From: Rhododendron vialii
Lineage: Eukaryota > Streptophyta > Magnoliopsida > Ericales > Ericaceae
Direction: 5' to 3'
DNA length: 64,000 nt
Assembly: GCF_030253575.1 (NCBI RefSeq)
Contig: NC_080563.1
Coordinates: 15,581,001 to 15,645,000, forward strand
The first letter of the stretch is position 1, and each line of letters opens with the position of its first letter. Positions 11,749 through 23,075 of this stretch are shown here, one piece after another. A program made the translations under genes and the position numbers. The notes beneath the pieces were generated by a model. The model saw only the letters and a program-made list of their open reading frames with translations. It was not told the origin of the DNA and ran no database searches.

Positions 11749-13556
11749 TGATGAGCATCCAATATTGCAGATATTTGGTGTGGCTAGTCCCATTTTATGT
11801 TGTTTAACTTGCGTTTATTTAGCTTTTATAACGATATTGCACGTAAGGTGTATTTTTAGTGTTTTCAGGTAAAACGTGCAAATAATGCGCATTTCAATAC
11901 CATGCATGGCCCAAGTGTTTTCAAGTACCCGAAGACCCTGTCGGCCACTTAAAATCTGTCTAAGTATGGAAAAAAATGACTTTCAAAAAAAGTATCGATT
12001 CTCGAGATTAAAAATGACGGTAATTGATCCTTGAATTTTTCTAAGAGTAACTACAAAATTACAAGGTTTTATTTGAAGAGCAAGGTCATGTTTGGAGCCA
12101 TTTTCTCTTGCGGAAAATGTGAAGTTTTCTATTTTACACTAAAAGTGGGGGGTTGACATTTTGATTTAATTGGAATCTTGAAATTCTGGTAATGCCATTG
12201 TTTCCAAATGGAAGGTACTTTCTTATTTTCATTAAATAAATTAAAGTAAAGAAAAGGTAAAATAAAGGTTTAAAATGTAGTCTTTACTTAAGTTTAGAGA
12301 ATGAAAATAAGGTGTTGTAGAACTGTGGAAGCTGCTGGGAGCTGTCTGTTGAGGCTGGCCTGAAAAACTAGAGATGACCTCCCCATATCGATATATTCTT
12401 ATTCTGTATCGATACGCATTAGTTTAGTGGAGTTCTAGTGATTGCTGTATCGATACAGATTAAGGCCGTATCGATACGGGAGCGTTACGGGGAAAATGAT
12501 CATTTCAGTTTACCTGTGTGGTATCGATACTTTCCATAATTAGTATCGATACCACAAGCCTTCAGCCAGATATTTGTTGCTTTTTGAACCTCTACTTATG
12601 GAATAGTTACTACTTATAGTATGTTTTTAGGATATTTGTTGGGAGAGAAGTTGAGTTGTATAAATGCTATTCTCTCTCTCACTTATAAAAAGTAAGTAGT
12701 TAGTTTTAGGTAGTCTTTTTCTCTTCAAAAACTCCATTGTTATGCTTTCAAGCTTTTGTCTTTAATTCCTCAACAACTCAAGTAAGTTTAGTTCGTACGT
12801 TAATTTTCCGTTTGTTAATGTTGTAGCTACTAGTTGGATCTTTGTATAAATCAAGTTTATTTCTGTTTTTATCGATTAATCATGTTTTCATTTCCTAGCA
12901 TAATTTTTAGTATTTTCAATATGTGTGAGTAGTTTCTTGGCTAAATCTTGGGTTACTCTTTCCCAATGGCTTAGGTGGTTATTTAGTTCTCGAACCCTCG
13001 GGCTTAAAATCATTGTTTTCTGAATTTCATTAACCTAGCTATTTTGGTCTAAGCGAGGGGTGTTAACTCCTTAGTATGTTGTTTAGTCAAGCGGTCTTGG
13101 CAAGCGACATTTTGAGGGCTCGTGGCCTCCTACGTGTTAGATACATTAGCAAAAATCGGTTGGTTTAGTTTCGATTAATCACATCTTTCGATAAACGTAG
13201 TCTTTTAAAGCTAAATCTTCCGGGCATGAGCACGCGGTCGTGTCTCTCGCTTGAGTTATAATTGAGAACCGGTAACGACCTTTGACAAGGGATAGATGAT
13301 CCCTAGACTTGCCTTTTTTAGTTCATAAAGCATTTTTCTAGTCTTTTGCCTTAGTTTTCCACCGTTAAAGGCAAAACCAAGTTGGCCGTCTTAAACGCCA
13401 AAATCCACCATATAAAACCTACAATCCGATTAAGCTATTTTCGATTCTCTGTGGGTACGATCCTAGACTTTTCAGTTATTATGCTACCGACGATCTAGCC
13501 CTACGCTTGGAATTTTCTCAACCTTATATTTGAAGGCGAGGTTGCGGAGTTAAGCA
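11749..13556 (+). repeat. 5' LTR (1,808 bp)
   Basis: Aligns along its length with 17172-18984. It contains six ATCGAT-centred palindromes between 12387 and 12550, a possible TATA at about 12658 (TTGTATAAATGC), and a CT-rich run at 12671-12680. It ends GGAGTTAAGCA. A minus-strand relative of its 3' half forms the solo LTR at 42568-43995. Confidence 0.92.
12387..12555. promoter_or_regulatory. Cluster of ATCGAT palindromes in the LTR U3 region
   Basis: ATCGAT lies at 12387, 12408, 12449, 12470, 12523 and 12545, mostly within GTATCGATAC. The last two face each other as GTGGTATCGATAC...GTATCGATACCAC (12518-12555), a 13-bp stem. The 3' LTR keeps five (17811, 17873, 17894, 17947, 17969); the sixth has decayed to ATTGAT at about 17832. 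The cluster is upstream of the candidate TATA, so a repeated regulator-binding site is plausible but unproven. Confidence 0.6.
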
Positions 13557-13560
13557 TTTT

Positions 13561-13578
13561 TGGCACCGTTGCCAGGGA
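13561..13578 (+). other. Primer-binding site (tRNA-Asp type)
   Basis: TGGCACCGTTGCCAGGGA follows the 5' LTR after a short T spacer. Athila-group elements use TGGCGCCGTTGCCGGGGA; two positions differ (G>A each). Confidence 0.8.
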
Positions 13579-13831
13579 ATCTTAATATAGCTTATTTGGA
13601 GGTTTGACAAACCACTGTAAGTACTCCATTTATTTTTTTTGTTTGTGTAATATGAACTCGACTTAGCGGATACCTCTAACCAAGCCACCAATTCGACTTG
13701 AGGTGTAACGAAGCTAGATTGAGCATCAATTGCCTTTTCTTTTATTGTCTATATAACGTGGTAGTGGCATAACCCTACGGAACTGTCTTGAGAAAGAGGT
13801 GGCGGCATAGCCCCTCTACCCTATTTACTTT

Positions 13832-14270
13832 ATGTCTTATCTATCTAATAGAATGGCGGTGGCAAATTGGGAAACACCCCACAAGACTTTGCGGGAGTAC
13901 TTTTGTCCCAATCACATTTTCACACCCCCTTGCATAGCTACCCATGACACCAATATTTTTAAAAGTCGTATGACCATTACCAATTGGTTTGATCTCAAGA
14001 ACCAAATTCAAACTTTTGTCAAAAGAGTGAATGAGTCATTTTATGCATGTTGAGAAAGATATAAGGATTTGCTCATTGCGGTCCCGAATCATGGCTATAA
14101 TAATTTTCAAATTGCTAACTATTTTTATGATAGACTTTCTCAAAAGAGTCAACGGTTCTTAGATATGATATGTGACGGCAAACTTTTTTGAAAAAGAACC
14201 CGCTCAAGCCTTAGATTTCTTTGATCATTTGGCCGCAATTTTACAATCTAGGGTTTTTGTTAAACATTGT
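13832..14270 (+). pseudogene. Broken gag relic of the LTR retrotransposon
   Basis: Translated pieces resemble the Athila gag core. The frame 13832-14053 ends RVNESFYAC followed by TGA where the family has a tryptophan before ERxKDLL. It resumes in the same frame as ERYKDLLIAVPNHGY, FQIANYFYDRLSQKSQRF and LDMICDG up to about 14180. It then shifts by one frame to NFFEKEPAQALDFFDHLAAI. One stop and one frameshift therefore interrupt an otherwise recognisable gag. The family call is from remembered motifs. Confidence 0.7.
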
Positions 14271-15014
14271 CAAGAGTCCAACTCAAATGCCATGGAAGAG
14301 GATATTGAGCCACATATCTTTGTTGAAGATGTTAGTTTAGATTCTGATAGCTTCTCAGAGTTTGAATGGAGTAGTGGGCCGAATGTTGAGCCTGATGTCC
14401 AATGTTCTCCCTCTATGTATCCCCCTCTGTGTGACGATCCGGGGGAGAAATTTCTTATTGTTGAAGAACCGAATGTGGAGGTAGACTTTTTGTATACTCT
14501 GTTAAATGAGCAGGATGGGAAGAATGTGAATAAACCTGAGAGTTTGTCTCCTTCTTTTGAGGAGATACTATCCATAGAAATTTTGAACCATCCAATACTC
14601 TCAGCTCTCGATGATGCCACCCTTCGTACTGAGTCTCCACTTTCGCATGAGTTTTTAAAAGTCGAATTGATTGATTTTGTAGGTGTTGATAAATTTGATT
14701 TGGTTTATCGTCTTTATATTGTGGATTTTGTCAACTCGTTGAAAATCAATCTAGTTTGGAATGCACACTTAGTTGAATTTAAGTTTTTAAAACGAATTCG
14801 ACAATTGCGGTACTCAAAGTATCTATTTTTGTGGCATGGTCAGATTCAATTTTTGAAGCAGAGTATGGAGTGGAGTGTTGTGTTCATTTTATTAGCTCTT
14901 ATTGTCATAATAAATATTCAAAGCCCACATATGGCTGAACACTCTTTCTTTTTCTCTCTTTCTTTCTTTCTCTATCTTTTTTTTTCTTTTCCAAATTTTG
15001 ACGGTCTAGTATAG
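14270..15014 (+). pseudogene. Acidic open frame downstream of gag
   Basis: The frame continuing from the shifted gag runs open to 15014. It encodes an acidic segment (MEEDIEPHIFVEDVSLDSDS and similar) with no zinc knuckle or catalytic motif, then a hydrophobic low-complexity tail. It sits where a gag C terminus and pol would be expected. It may be a remodelled gag end or a non-functional remnant; I do not recognise it. Confidence 0.4.
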
Positions 15015-17159
15015 CCACCCGTGTCTTACCTCTCCGGTGAGACATGGGAAGAAAAGTATAACTCGTAAGATTGCGTAAAAATCGGGTGATGTCTTTGATT
15101 TTTCTTTGTATATATGTTTGTTGGTGCCCTAATAACACGAGCAGGGCGGTTCTAATGTCATTTGTCTCTTAGTAGGTAGTTCGAACTTAAGTCTTTTGCA
15201 GGGTGTACATGCTACCATACCAGCCTTGGTGGATCGGGTCTAACGCCGAAGTGAATGAGGCATTCAGGATCCCTAAGCATGGGTGCGATTACATGTCACG
15301 GTTGTTAGTCCAATAAAGCTTTGGCCACGACCCTGTGTGACTTGCTGTGGTTCCGTTGGAAGAGCCGAAGGAGTCGACCTTGAAAGTCGTTCGAATGACG
15401 AAAGGAACCGGTGACAAGAAAACCTCCAACTTGGTCGAGGTATAAGGGGGTTGACATTCCTCCTGAAGGTACAATCTTTTGTTCTTTCCTCTCAATACTG
15501 TTGTTCTTCATGCTATGAAGGCAGAGCATCGTTTAAGTTGGGGGGAGGGATATATATGTTATATTTATGTTTTTAAGACTTGTCACTTTTTGTTTTTGTT
15601 AAAATTTTTAAAAAAATTCACTTTTGCTTGCAATACTCTCTTGTTCATAAGTTAGATACTTTAATTATGCTCAATTGTGTCAATATGGCAAGAGTCATGT
15701 ATCTCGTTAAATTTGGTTGTGTGTTTTAATCCATGTCATATGCATATACATGAACATTGATGAACAAGTTGAGCCTAAAAGTTAAGTCAAACGTTGTGCA
15801 TCCCTAGAGTAGAGATTCATTTCTTAAGCATCCCATACTTTTTGTTCTCATATTCCACATTTGCGTAAATAATATCTTTTTGTTCATACTTGAATAGTGT
15901 ATATATCTCTTGTGCATCTTGTTGGAGTAGTTAGCGTACTTAGAAAATGATTCAAGGCATTTCTGTTTGATTAAACCACATAAAAGTCTCATCGTCCTTA
16001 TTTTGAACCATAGTCCGAGTCTCTTCCATTATTCAAACCTAGGTAATCGGATGTTCGGAGGGATGTGTGTCTATAGTTTTCAAATTTTCAAGGAGGTTTG
16101 GGGATGGTGTGAATGTGATAGAAGTGGTTGGAATGTAAAAATGCGAAAAAAATGGTGCGTGATTCCCTATCTCTCCCCTCCCACTACAAAAGCTAAAACA
16201 CCAAAATTTTTTCTATCTCTCCAAAGCTTCAAATTTGGCTCAAATCTCTCTCACTACAAATCTCAATTCATATGACCCTATTCCTCAAAGAAAAATCAAA
16301 GAAATGCTATGAAAGAGCAAAAACGAATTCGAAAGAGGGTTGAATACTATGATGAGAGGATTGGTGTGACTTCCGGGCTAGCTTACATTCCGGATGAGAA
16401 AGAGTCCGATGGAAAGGGGGAGCTCGATGCTTAATACCATAAGAAGCCGGATGAGGATGATGACTATGTGTGTTGGAGTCGGTGGTAGTAATTTTTCTTT
16501 ATTTATTTTTCGTAATTTTGTTTAGTGTTTGGCCAATATGTGGTCATGCCTTGGGTAGTTTAGAGTCGATAATGGCCAATGGTAGATGAACCAAGCAAGT
16601 ATATGGCTATTATATTTTTGTAGTCCACTTTTCTTTGTATCCAAGGTCGTTATAAGCTAATAAAGTCCTCTGTTGATCTTTTGTACGCTAATTAACTCTG
16701 TTTGATGCATGATTGATATCTATTACTTTTTGAGTATGATTTGTCCCTTGACGTGCATAGTTGTGAATAATTAGCTTCCCTTTCGTTCTAAGTGCCCTTT
16801 TGATAGCATGTGTAGCTTTTTTTTCTCTGGCTATTGCATGTACTCGCTAGCGCTTGTCATGGGATGTATCTTGTATCTCACTATGTGAAAAGTCGAATAC
16901 GAGTATATCTTTGTGAGTTTTGGAGTCGAAACTTATTGCGGTGCATACGTGCTTGACTACTTTAATATGGCATAGTTTGTTCGTCCTAGTTCATGGCATG
17001 TTTGTGTGTGGATTGCATATGATCGGATTTGAAGGGATGTTTTGGACTCTTGCCTAGTTGTAGTAGTAGAGCATAATCTTTGTATCTTAAATCTCGGAAA
17101 GATTGCATAGTTTAGTTAAATGCGTTTTGTTTTAGTTTGCTAGGGACTAGCAAAGTTCA
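15015..17159. other. Non-coding interior of the LTR retrotransposon
   Basis: No pol motifs. A polypurine-like AGTTGGGGGGAGGG at 15537-15550 resembles the 3' polypurine tract. This suggests an internal duplication or a remnant of an older element end. The rest is AT-rich with short frames only. Confidence 0.55.
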
Positions 17160-17171
17160 AGTTGGGGGGTG
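17160..17171 (+). other. Polypurine tract of the LTR retrotransposon
   Basis: AGTTGGGGGGTG abuts the 3' LTR, the expected plus-strand primer position. Confidence 0.75.
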
Positions 17172-18984
17172 TGATGAACACCCAATATTGTAGATATTTG
17201 GTGTGGCTAGTCCCGTTTTATGTTGTTTAACTTGCGTTTATTTAGCTTTTATAACGATATTGCACGTAAGGTGTATTTTTAGTGTTTTCAGGTAAAACGT
17301 GCAAATAATGCGCATTTCAATACCATGCATGGCCCAAGTGTTTCTAAGTATCCGAAGACCCTGTCGGCCTCTTAAAATCTGTCTAAGTATGAAAAAAAAA
17401 TGACTTTCAAAAAAAGTATCGATTTTCGAGATTAAAAATGACGGTAATTGATCCTTGAATTTTTCTAAGAGTAACTACAAAATTACAAGGTTTTATTTAA
17501 AGAATAAGGTTATGTTTTTAGCCATTTTCTCCTGCAGAAAATGTGAAGTTTTCTATTTTACACTAAAAGTAGGGGGTTGACATTTTAATTTAATTGAAAT
17601 CTCAAAATTTTGGTAATGCCATTGTTTTCAAATGGGAGGTACTTTTTTATTTTCATTAAATAAATTAAAGTAAAGAAAAGGTAAAAGAAAGGTTTAAAAT
17701 GTAGTCTTTACTTAAGTTTAGAGAATAAAAATAAAGTGCCGTGGAGCTGTGGAAGCTGCTGGGAGCTGTCTGTTGAGGCTGACCTGAAGAACTGGAGATG
17801 ACCTCCCCGTATCGATACAGCCTTATTCTGTATTGATACGCATTAGCTTAGTGGAGTTCCAGTGATTGCTGTATCGATACAGATTAAGGCCGTATCGATA
17901 CGGGAGCGTTACGGGAAAAATGGCCATTTCAGTTTAGCTGTGTGGTATCGATACTTTCCATAATTAGTATCGATACCACGAGCCTTCGGCCATATATTTG
18001 TTGCTTTTTCGACCTTCTACTTATGGAATAGTTGCTACTTATAGTATATTTTTAGGATATTTGTTGGGAGAGAAGTTGAGTTGTATAAATACTCTTCTCT
18101 CTCTCTCACTTGTAAAAAGTAAGTAGTTAGTTTTAGGTTAGTCTTTTTCTCTTCAAAAACTCCATTGTTATGCTTTCAAGCTTTTGTCTTTAATTCCTCA
18201 ACAACTCGAGTAAGTTTAGTTCATACACTAATTTTCCGTTTGTTAATGTTGTAGCTACTAGTTGGATCTTCGTATAAATCAAGTTTATTTCCGTTTCTAT
18301 CGGTTAATCATGTTTTCGTTTCCTAGCATAATTTCTAGTATTTTCAATATGTGTGAGTAGTTTCTTGGCTAAGTCTTAGGTTACTCTTTCCCAATGACTT
18401 AGGTGGTTATTTGGTTCTCGAACTCTCGGGCTTAAAATCATTGTTTTCGGAATTTCATTAACCTAGCCATTTTGGTCTAAGCGAGGGGTGTTAACTCATT
18501 GGTATGTTGTTTAGTCAAGTGGTCTTGGCAAGCGACATTTTGAGGGCTCGTAGCCTCCTACGTGTTAGATACATTAGTAAAAATAGGTTGGTTTAGTTTC
18601 GATTAATCACATCTTTCGAAAAACGTAGTCTTTTAAAGCTAAATTTTCTGGGCGTGAGCACGCGGTCGTGTCTCTTGCTTGAGTTATAATTGAGAACCGG
18701 TAACGACCTTTGTCAAGGGATAGATGATCCCTAGACTTGCCTCTTTTAGTTCATAAAGCACTTTTCTAGTCTTTTGCCTTAGTTTTCTACCGTTAAAAGC
18801 AAAACCAAGTTGGCCGTCTTAAACGCCAAAATCCACCATATAAAATCTACAATCCAATTAAGCTATTTTCGATTCTCTGTGGGTACGATCCCAGACTTTC
18901 CGGTTATTATGCTACCGACGATCTAGCCATACACTTGGAGTTTTCTGAACCTTATATTTGAAGGCGAGGTTGTGGCAGTAAGCA
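17172..18984 (+). repeat. 3' LTR (1,813 bp)
   Basis: Direct repeat of 11749-13556, starting TGATGAACACCC and ending GGCAGTAAGCA, followed by the GACGA duplication. Substitutions relative to the 5' copy are frequent and small indels occur. Confidence 0.92.
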
Positions 18985-20045
18985 GACGACAATGGATCAG
19001 AACTATTAGAGAAAAATGTGGTTTGTCAGACCCAATAAATAAAGCAATTGCCATATTTGATTCCAATTGCAATGTGAAGATACTGATATATATCTTTATC
19101 ATTTGTGATCCTAACTTTTAGACATACAATAAGGGATTTGTTCCCATTTAAGTGAATCCGAAAATCAACGGCTGCCATGTTCGGGATTTGGTTTTTAGGA
19201 GGTGTTAAACATGGGAGGATTTGGATTTTGCATATTGTTTATTTTTCTTTGACTTAAATTCTATGTATAGTTTATCAAAATTAATTTCAAAATCTTTATA
19301 TAAAACAAGTAAAGTTAGGTTAATTTGATATTCATGTTCTTCTTGATTGACTATATCCGCTAACTCAGATAAAGAAGCCATTGAAGAACTGGCTGAAGAA
19401 CTACACTTAATTTTTCTAATATTTGGTGTTCACTCAAGCCGTCAATATTCCATTCATATAATTTATTAAAGGAAACAGAAAATTGATTGGTCAAATTATT
19501 TTCTTCGTATTGTAAATCCGGGGGGGGGGGGGGGGGGTTGGTCATATATATATATATATATATATGTAAGGGTAGTTTTGGGATTATCTTAAAATGAGGA
19601 TGAAATCATAATTGTTCAAAAAGCGCAGGATGAATACTTATGTGGGATGAGTTTTGAGGATGGATAATTAAATACTCCATTTTCAAACCACATTTCCCAA
19701 AATCCATTCACCAATTTTAGTTAAAGAAGCATAATCCGAGAATGAGCTCAAGAGGAGCTTTTCACAGTTTTCCATTTTCCATTTCTACGTTAAATGACCA
19801 AAATACCCTTAACCATTCCTACACATGTTGTAACAAAATAATAAAGACAAAGGGCAATACGGTAAAAATCCAACCCATAATTCATTTTCAACATTCATCT
19901 ACCAAACACTATTACAGTTTCAAAATATATTCTGCACATATCTCCTAAATACTTCTACCATACTCAAAATACATTCTGGTCATAATCCAAAAAGCCAAAA
20001 AGATGAAAATAAAAAGCCAAAAAGTAGGCTCCCAAACACCCCTTA

Positions 20046-20732
20046 TATGCGAAATGAGAGAACAAGAAGGGAGTATGGTGTTTTGGATTAGACGGTTCAG
20101 ATAGAACACAATGTTTATTTTTTGGGGGGTCTACTTTGATAATCGAAGATGTTCATTATTTAGAACACGGGGGCAAGATTAATCGTGACAAAAGATATGT
20201 AGATTGAATTTCAATCAACACATGATCGCAACACATTCATCTTGAGATAAATAGATTTCAATATAACTTATGTACCTATCTTTTGCCAAGATATACATAT
20301 TGTAAGATCGTATTGATTGAAATCCGACTTCTGTGATTTTACGTGTTTAAATTGATGTTCTCGCAACTACTTATACAAAATAAACTATTTCAATCACTCA
20401 CTCGATTTAGGCCTGAAACGAGCTCATAAAGTACCGTGATTGAATTGTCTCGTCCCAAAACCACAGAGGATCCTCCTCCATAAGAAAATGGTTCAACGGT
20501 TACACACCCGTCCTTATTGTTTTACTCCAATCCTTATGAAAGTATAAAGTCTACTCCACCGTTCTATTGCATCGCTCATTCCACCGCAACGCTCAATTTC
20601 ATCGTACATCTCGATAATTAATTGTCCGAATTTTAAAAACTCTTTCAGAGATTAACTCTATTATTTCTTGAAACAATTCTTTTAAAATTCGAAACGTTCA
20701 AAATACTTTTGGAATGTGAGATTGAGAGAAGC
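20046..20732. other. Intergenic, no gene recognised
   Basis: AT-rich sequence with no supported gene, lying between the right end of the TIR element and the segmental duplication. Confidence 0.45.
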
Positions 20733-21512
20733 AAAAGGAGAGGAAAAGAACACTTTTGCATAAAGCTTAAGGAAAAAAAAGATTGATTTTCACACTCTTC
20801 TTTTATTCAAATGCATTCTTTTTTTGTTTTGTAGTGATGTGAAATTACATAATTACCTTTTTAATATGAAGGAAAATATATATGAATGGTAATTTTGCAA
20901 TTCTATATGAATGAAGATAAAATATGAAGTACACTTAAACAAAAGAGAAGTGTGAAAATTAATTAAAAAAACACACCATAATGGCAAATAATCGCAAAAG
21001 TAATGTAAAGCTTACTTTTGAAGAAGAATTTGGCTTGTCTGGTGCGGTCCAAGTGATCACAACCATTGAATGCTCTTTTTAATGGTTCAGAATTGTTTTC
21101 TATATTCTTACCGATAAGAATATACTTTTGCCGATAAAAATTTCAACAAATCTGAACCATTAATTATCACGAAAAATAGCTCAGATTGAACCGCACACAC
21201 TTCTCTTCAGTTTTGCCTTAGGCCTTGTTCCAGAAACCTTCTTGAAAAATAAGCAACTTATTTCATATTTCCAAACTCAAAAACAATGTAAATGAAAAAA
21301 AAAATTTAATTTTTTTTGCATCGTATAAAAAATCTTATCGAAATCTTTCAAACAAGATCTATATTACATATTTTTAGATTTTAATAAGTCTATAATTTTT
21401 AAGCTTGAAATTATTTTCTTAAAAAATAAAGATTTTTTTTGATAACTGGAATGGGTTCGCAGAGAAGCCGGATTCTTTGAAGAACCCCCAACTACTTGAA
21501 TGGCAATTTGGT
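20733..21512. repeat. Segmental direct duplication, copy 1 (780 bp)
   Basis: Begins AAAAGGAGAGGAAAAGAACAC and ends TACTTGAATGGCAATTTGGT. Matching start and end points are both offset by exactly 1,088 bases from copy 2. It contains a hairpin MITE at 20782-20964. The 308 bases separating the copies (21513-21820) are not duplicated. Confidence 0.9.
20782..20964. mobile_element. Hairpin MITE inside duplication copy 1 (183 bp)
   Basis: ATTGATTTTCACACTCTTCT at the left is inverted at the right as AGAGAAGTGTGAAAATTAAT. The same element is in copy 2 (21870-22052), so it inserted before the duplication. Confidence 0.7.
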
Positions 21513-21820
21513 AGTATAGGCAGATATTGCTCATATGTTTTTCGTGAGGCCCATCTCAAGTCCACAAAGATGACCCGAATCGCTCAGGTTTTCTAAAATA
21601 ATTTTAAGGGCCGGGGTCTTATAAAAAAATTAGCACAATCATATACCTGTATATATTTTTTTCAAAATTCGTAGGTTCTTATAAAAAAATGCACATCTTT
21701 GACTAATCTTATGATTAACGGAACTCCAAAAATAAGCTAAGCTTTCTTTTTTCTTTTTTTTTTTTTATGAAAAAAGGAACTTCCATAAGACGTGAGAAAA
21801 ATCCAGCGAACTGGATAATC

Positions 21821-22600
21821 AAAAGGAGAGGGAAAGAACACTTTAGCATAAATCTTAAGGGAAAAAAAATTTGATTTTCACACTCTTCTTTTATTCAAAC
21901 GCATTTTTTTTTTGGTTTGTAGTAGTGTGAAATTACATAATTACCTTTTTAATGTGAAGAAAAAAATATATGAATGGTAATTTTGCAATTCTATATGAAT
22001 GAAGATAAAAAATGACGTACACTTACACAAAAGAGAAGTGTGAAAATCAATTGAAAAAACACACCATAATGGCAAATAATAGCAAATGTAATGTAAAGCT
22101 TACTTTTGAAGAAGAATTTGGCTTGTCTGGTGCGGTCCAAGTGATCACAACCGTCAAATGCTATTTTTAATGGTTCAGAATTATTTTCTATATTCTTACC
22201 GGTAAGAATATACTTTTGCCGATAAAAATTTCAACAAATCTGAACCATTAATTATCACGAAAAACAGCTCCGATTGAACCGCACACACTTTTCTTCAGTT
22301 TTGCCTTAGGCGTCGTTCCAGAAACCTTTTTGAAACATAAGCAACTTATTTCATATTTTCAAACTCAAAAATAATGTAAATAAAAATTATTTTTTAATTT
22401 TTTTTGCATCGTATAAAAGATCTTATCGAAAATTTTCAAACAAGATCTATATTACATATTTTAAAATTTTAATAAGCCTATAATTTTTAAACTTGAAGTT
22501 ATTTTCTTAAAAAATAAAAACTTTTTTTTATTTTTGGAATGGGTTCGCAGATAAGCCGGATTCTTTGAAGAACCCCCAACTACTTGAATGGCAATTTGGT
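21821..22600. repeat. Segmental direct duplication, copy 2 (780 bp)
   Basis: Same order of blocks as copy 1, with scattered substitutions and homopolymer length changes. The last block (GGTTCGCAG..AAGCCGGATTC) is almost identical to 21455-21475. Confidence 0.9.
21870..22052. mobile_element. Hairpin MITE inside duplication copy 2
   Basis: TTGATTTTCACACTCTTCTT is inverted as AAGAGAAGTGTGAAAATCAA. Orthologous in position to 20782-20964. Confidence 0.7.
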
Positions 22601-22833
22601 TATTATCTAACAAACTAAAGTCAAAATTAAAGTTAAGTTTTGTTATTCCTTGCAAAATAGAGGTCACAATTGTAAAAGTACTTCACATCACTGTCATCTG
22701 CAGCATTTGCTTTTGAAAATCCTGGCAAAGTTGCAATGGATTTGCTTTTGAGACCCACGTAGCCACCGCATGCATGCACCCGTTAGCATTGAAAGGGAAA
22801 GGCCAAAACAGAAATGAGAAAACAAAGGCTGTT

Positions 22834-22942
22834 GATTTTGTCACTCTTTTTATTGTTAACGTCACTTTTTTGTAAATATATTTTTGGTGCAAAAATACAC
22901 TTGCAGAGAAGTGGCGTTAACAAAAAAGGGAGTGACAAAATC
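22834..22942. mobile_element. Hairpin MITE, family A copy 2
   Basis: Ends GATTTTGTCACTC and GAGTGACAAAATC. The inner halves carry GTTAACGTCACTT and AAGTGGCGTTAAC and a central pair around TTTTTGGTGCAAAAATACACTTGCAG. Lies 22 bases from copy 3. Confidence 0.85.
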
Positions 22943-22964
22943 ATTTCTCAAAATAAAAGAGAAT

Positions 22965-23075
22965 TAATTTTGTCACTCCTCTTTTTGTTAATGCCACTCT
23001 TCTTTTCTTACAAAATAAATCATCTAATAAGACACGAAGGAAAATGATATTAACAAAAAAAAGAATGACAAAATC
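22965..23075. mobile_element. Hairpin MITE, family A copy 3
   Basis: Ends ATTTTGTCACTCCTC and GAATGACAAAATC, with inner GTTAATGCCACTC and a weaker, more diverged right arm (ATGATATTAAC). It abuts copy 2 head to tail. Confidence 0.75.

Larger units (their letters stand above)
11749..18984 (+). mobile_element. Non-autonomous LTR retrotransposon, Athila-like, 7.2 kb
   Basis: Bounded by two near-identical direct repeats (11749-13556 and 17172-18984) that start TGATGA and end TAAGCA, and flanked by GACGA. Just inside the 5' LTR is a primer-binding site, TGGCACCGTTGCCAGGGA (13561-13578), one mismatch from the tRNA-Asp-type site of Athila elements. Just before the 3' LTR is a purine run, AGTTGGGGGGTG. 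The 3.6 kb interior encodes only a broken gag and an acidic frame; no protease, RT, RNase H or integrase is present. It must have been moved by proteins of a relative. The LTRs differ by scattered substitutions and small indels, so it is not recent. Confidence 0.9.
10731..20042. mobile_element. Old TIR-bounded DNA element split by a later LTR retrotransposon
   Basis: The left end reads GGGGGTATTTGGGAACCA. The reverse complement of the right end reads GGGGTGTTTGGGAGCCTACT. Inside the ends a second long block is also inverted between 10795-10905 and 19580-19690 (for example AATTCTTACGTGGGATGAGG against AATACTTATGTGGGATGAGT). TTA lies next to both ends, which would fit a PIF/Harbinger-type 3-bp target duplication, although the left copy has one extra T. 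Removing the inserted LTR element (11749-18984 plus one 5-bp duplication) leaves about 2.1 kb. The interior (10960-11748 and 18990-19544) shows no recognisable transposase. A GC-rich run at 11560-11748 may be coding debris. Confidence 0.5.

Noticed and set aside
15200..15300. Possible 5S-like segment (Cassandra-type LTR)
   Set aside because: No A-box/C-box arrangement of 5S rRNA could be matched.
19520..19568. Poly-G run followed by (AT)n as a possible regulatory signal
   Set aside because: Simple-sequence repeats inside the decayed TIR element; no gene nearby.
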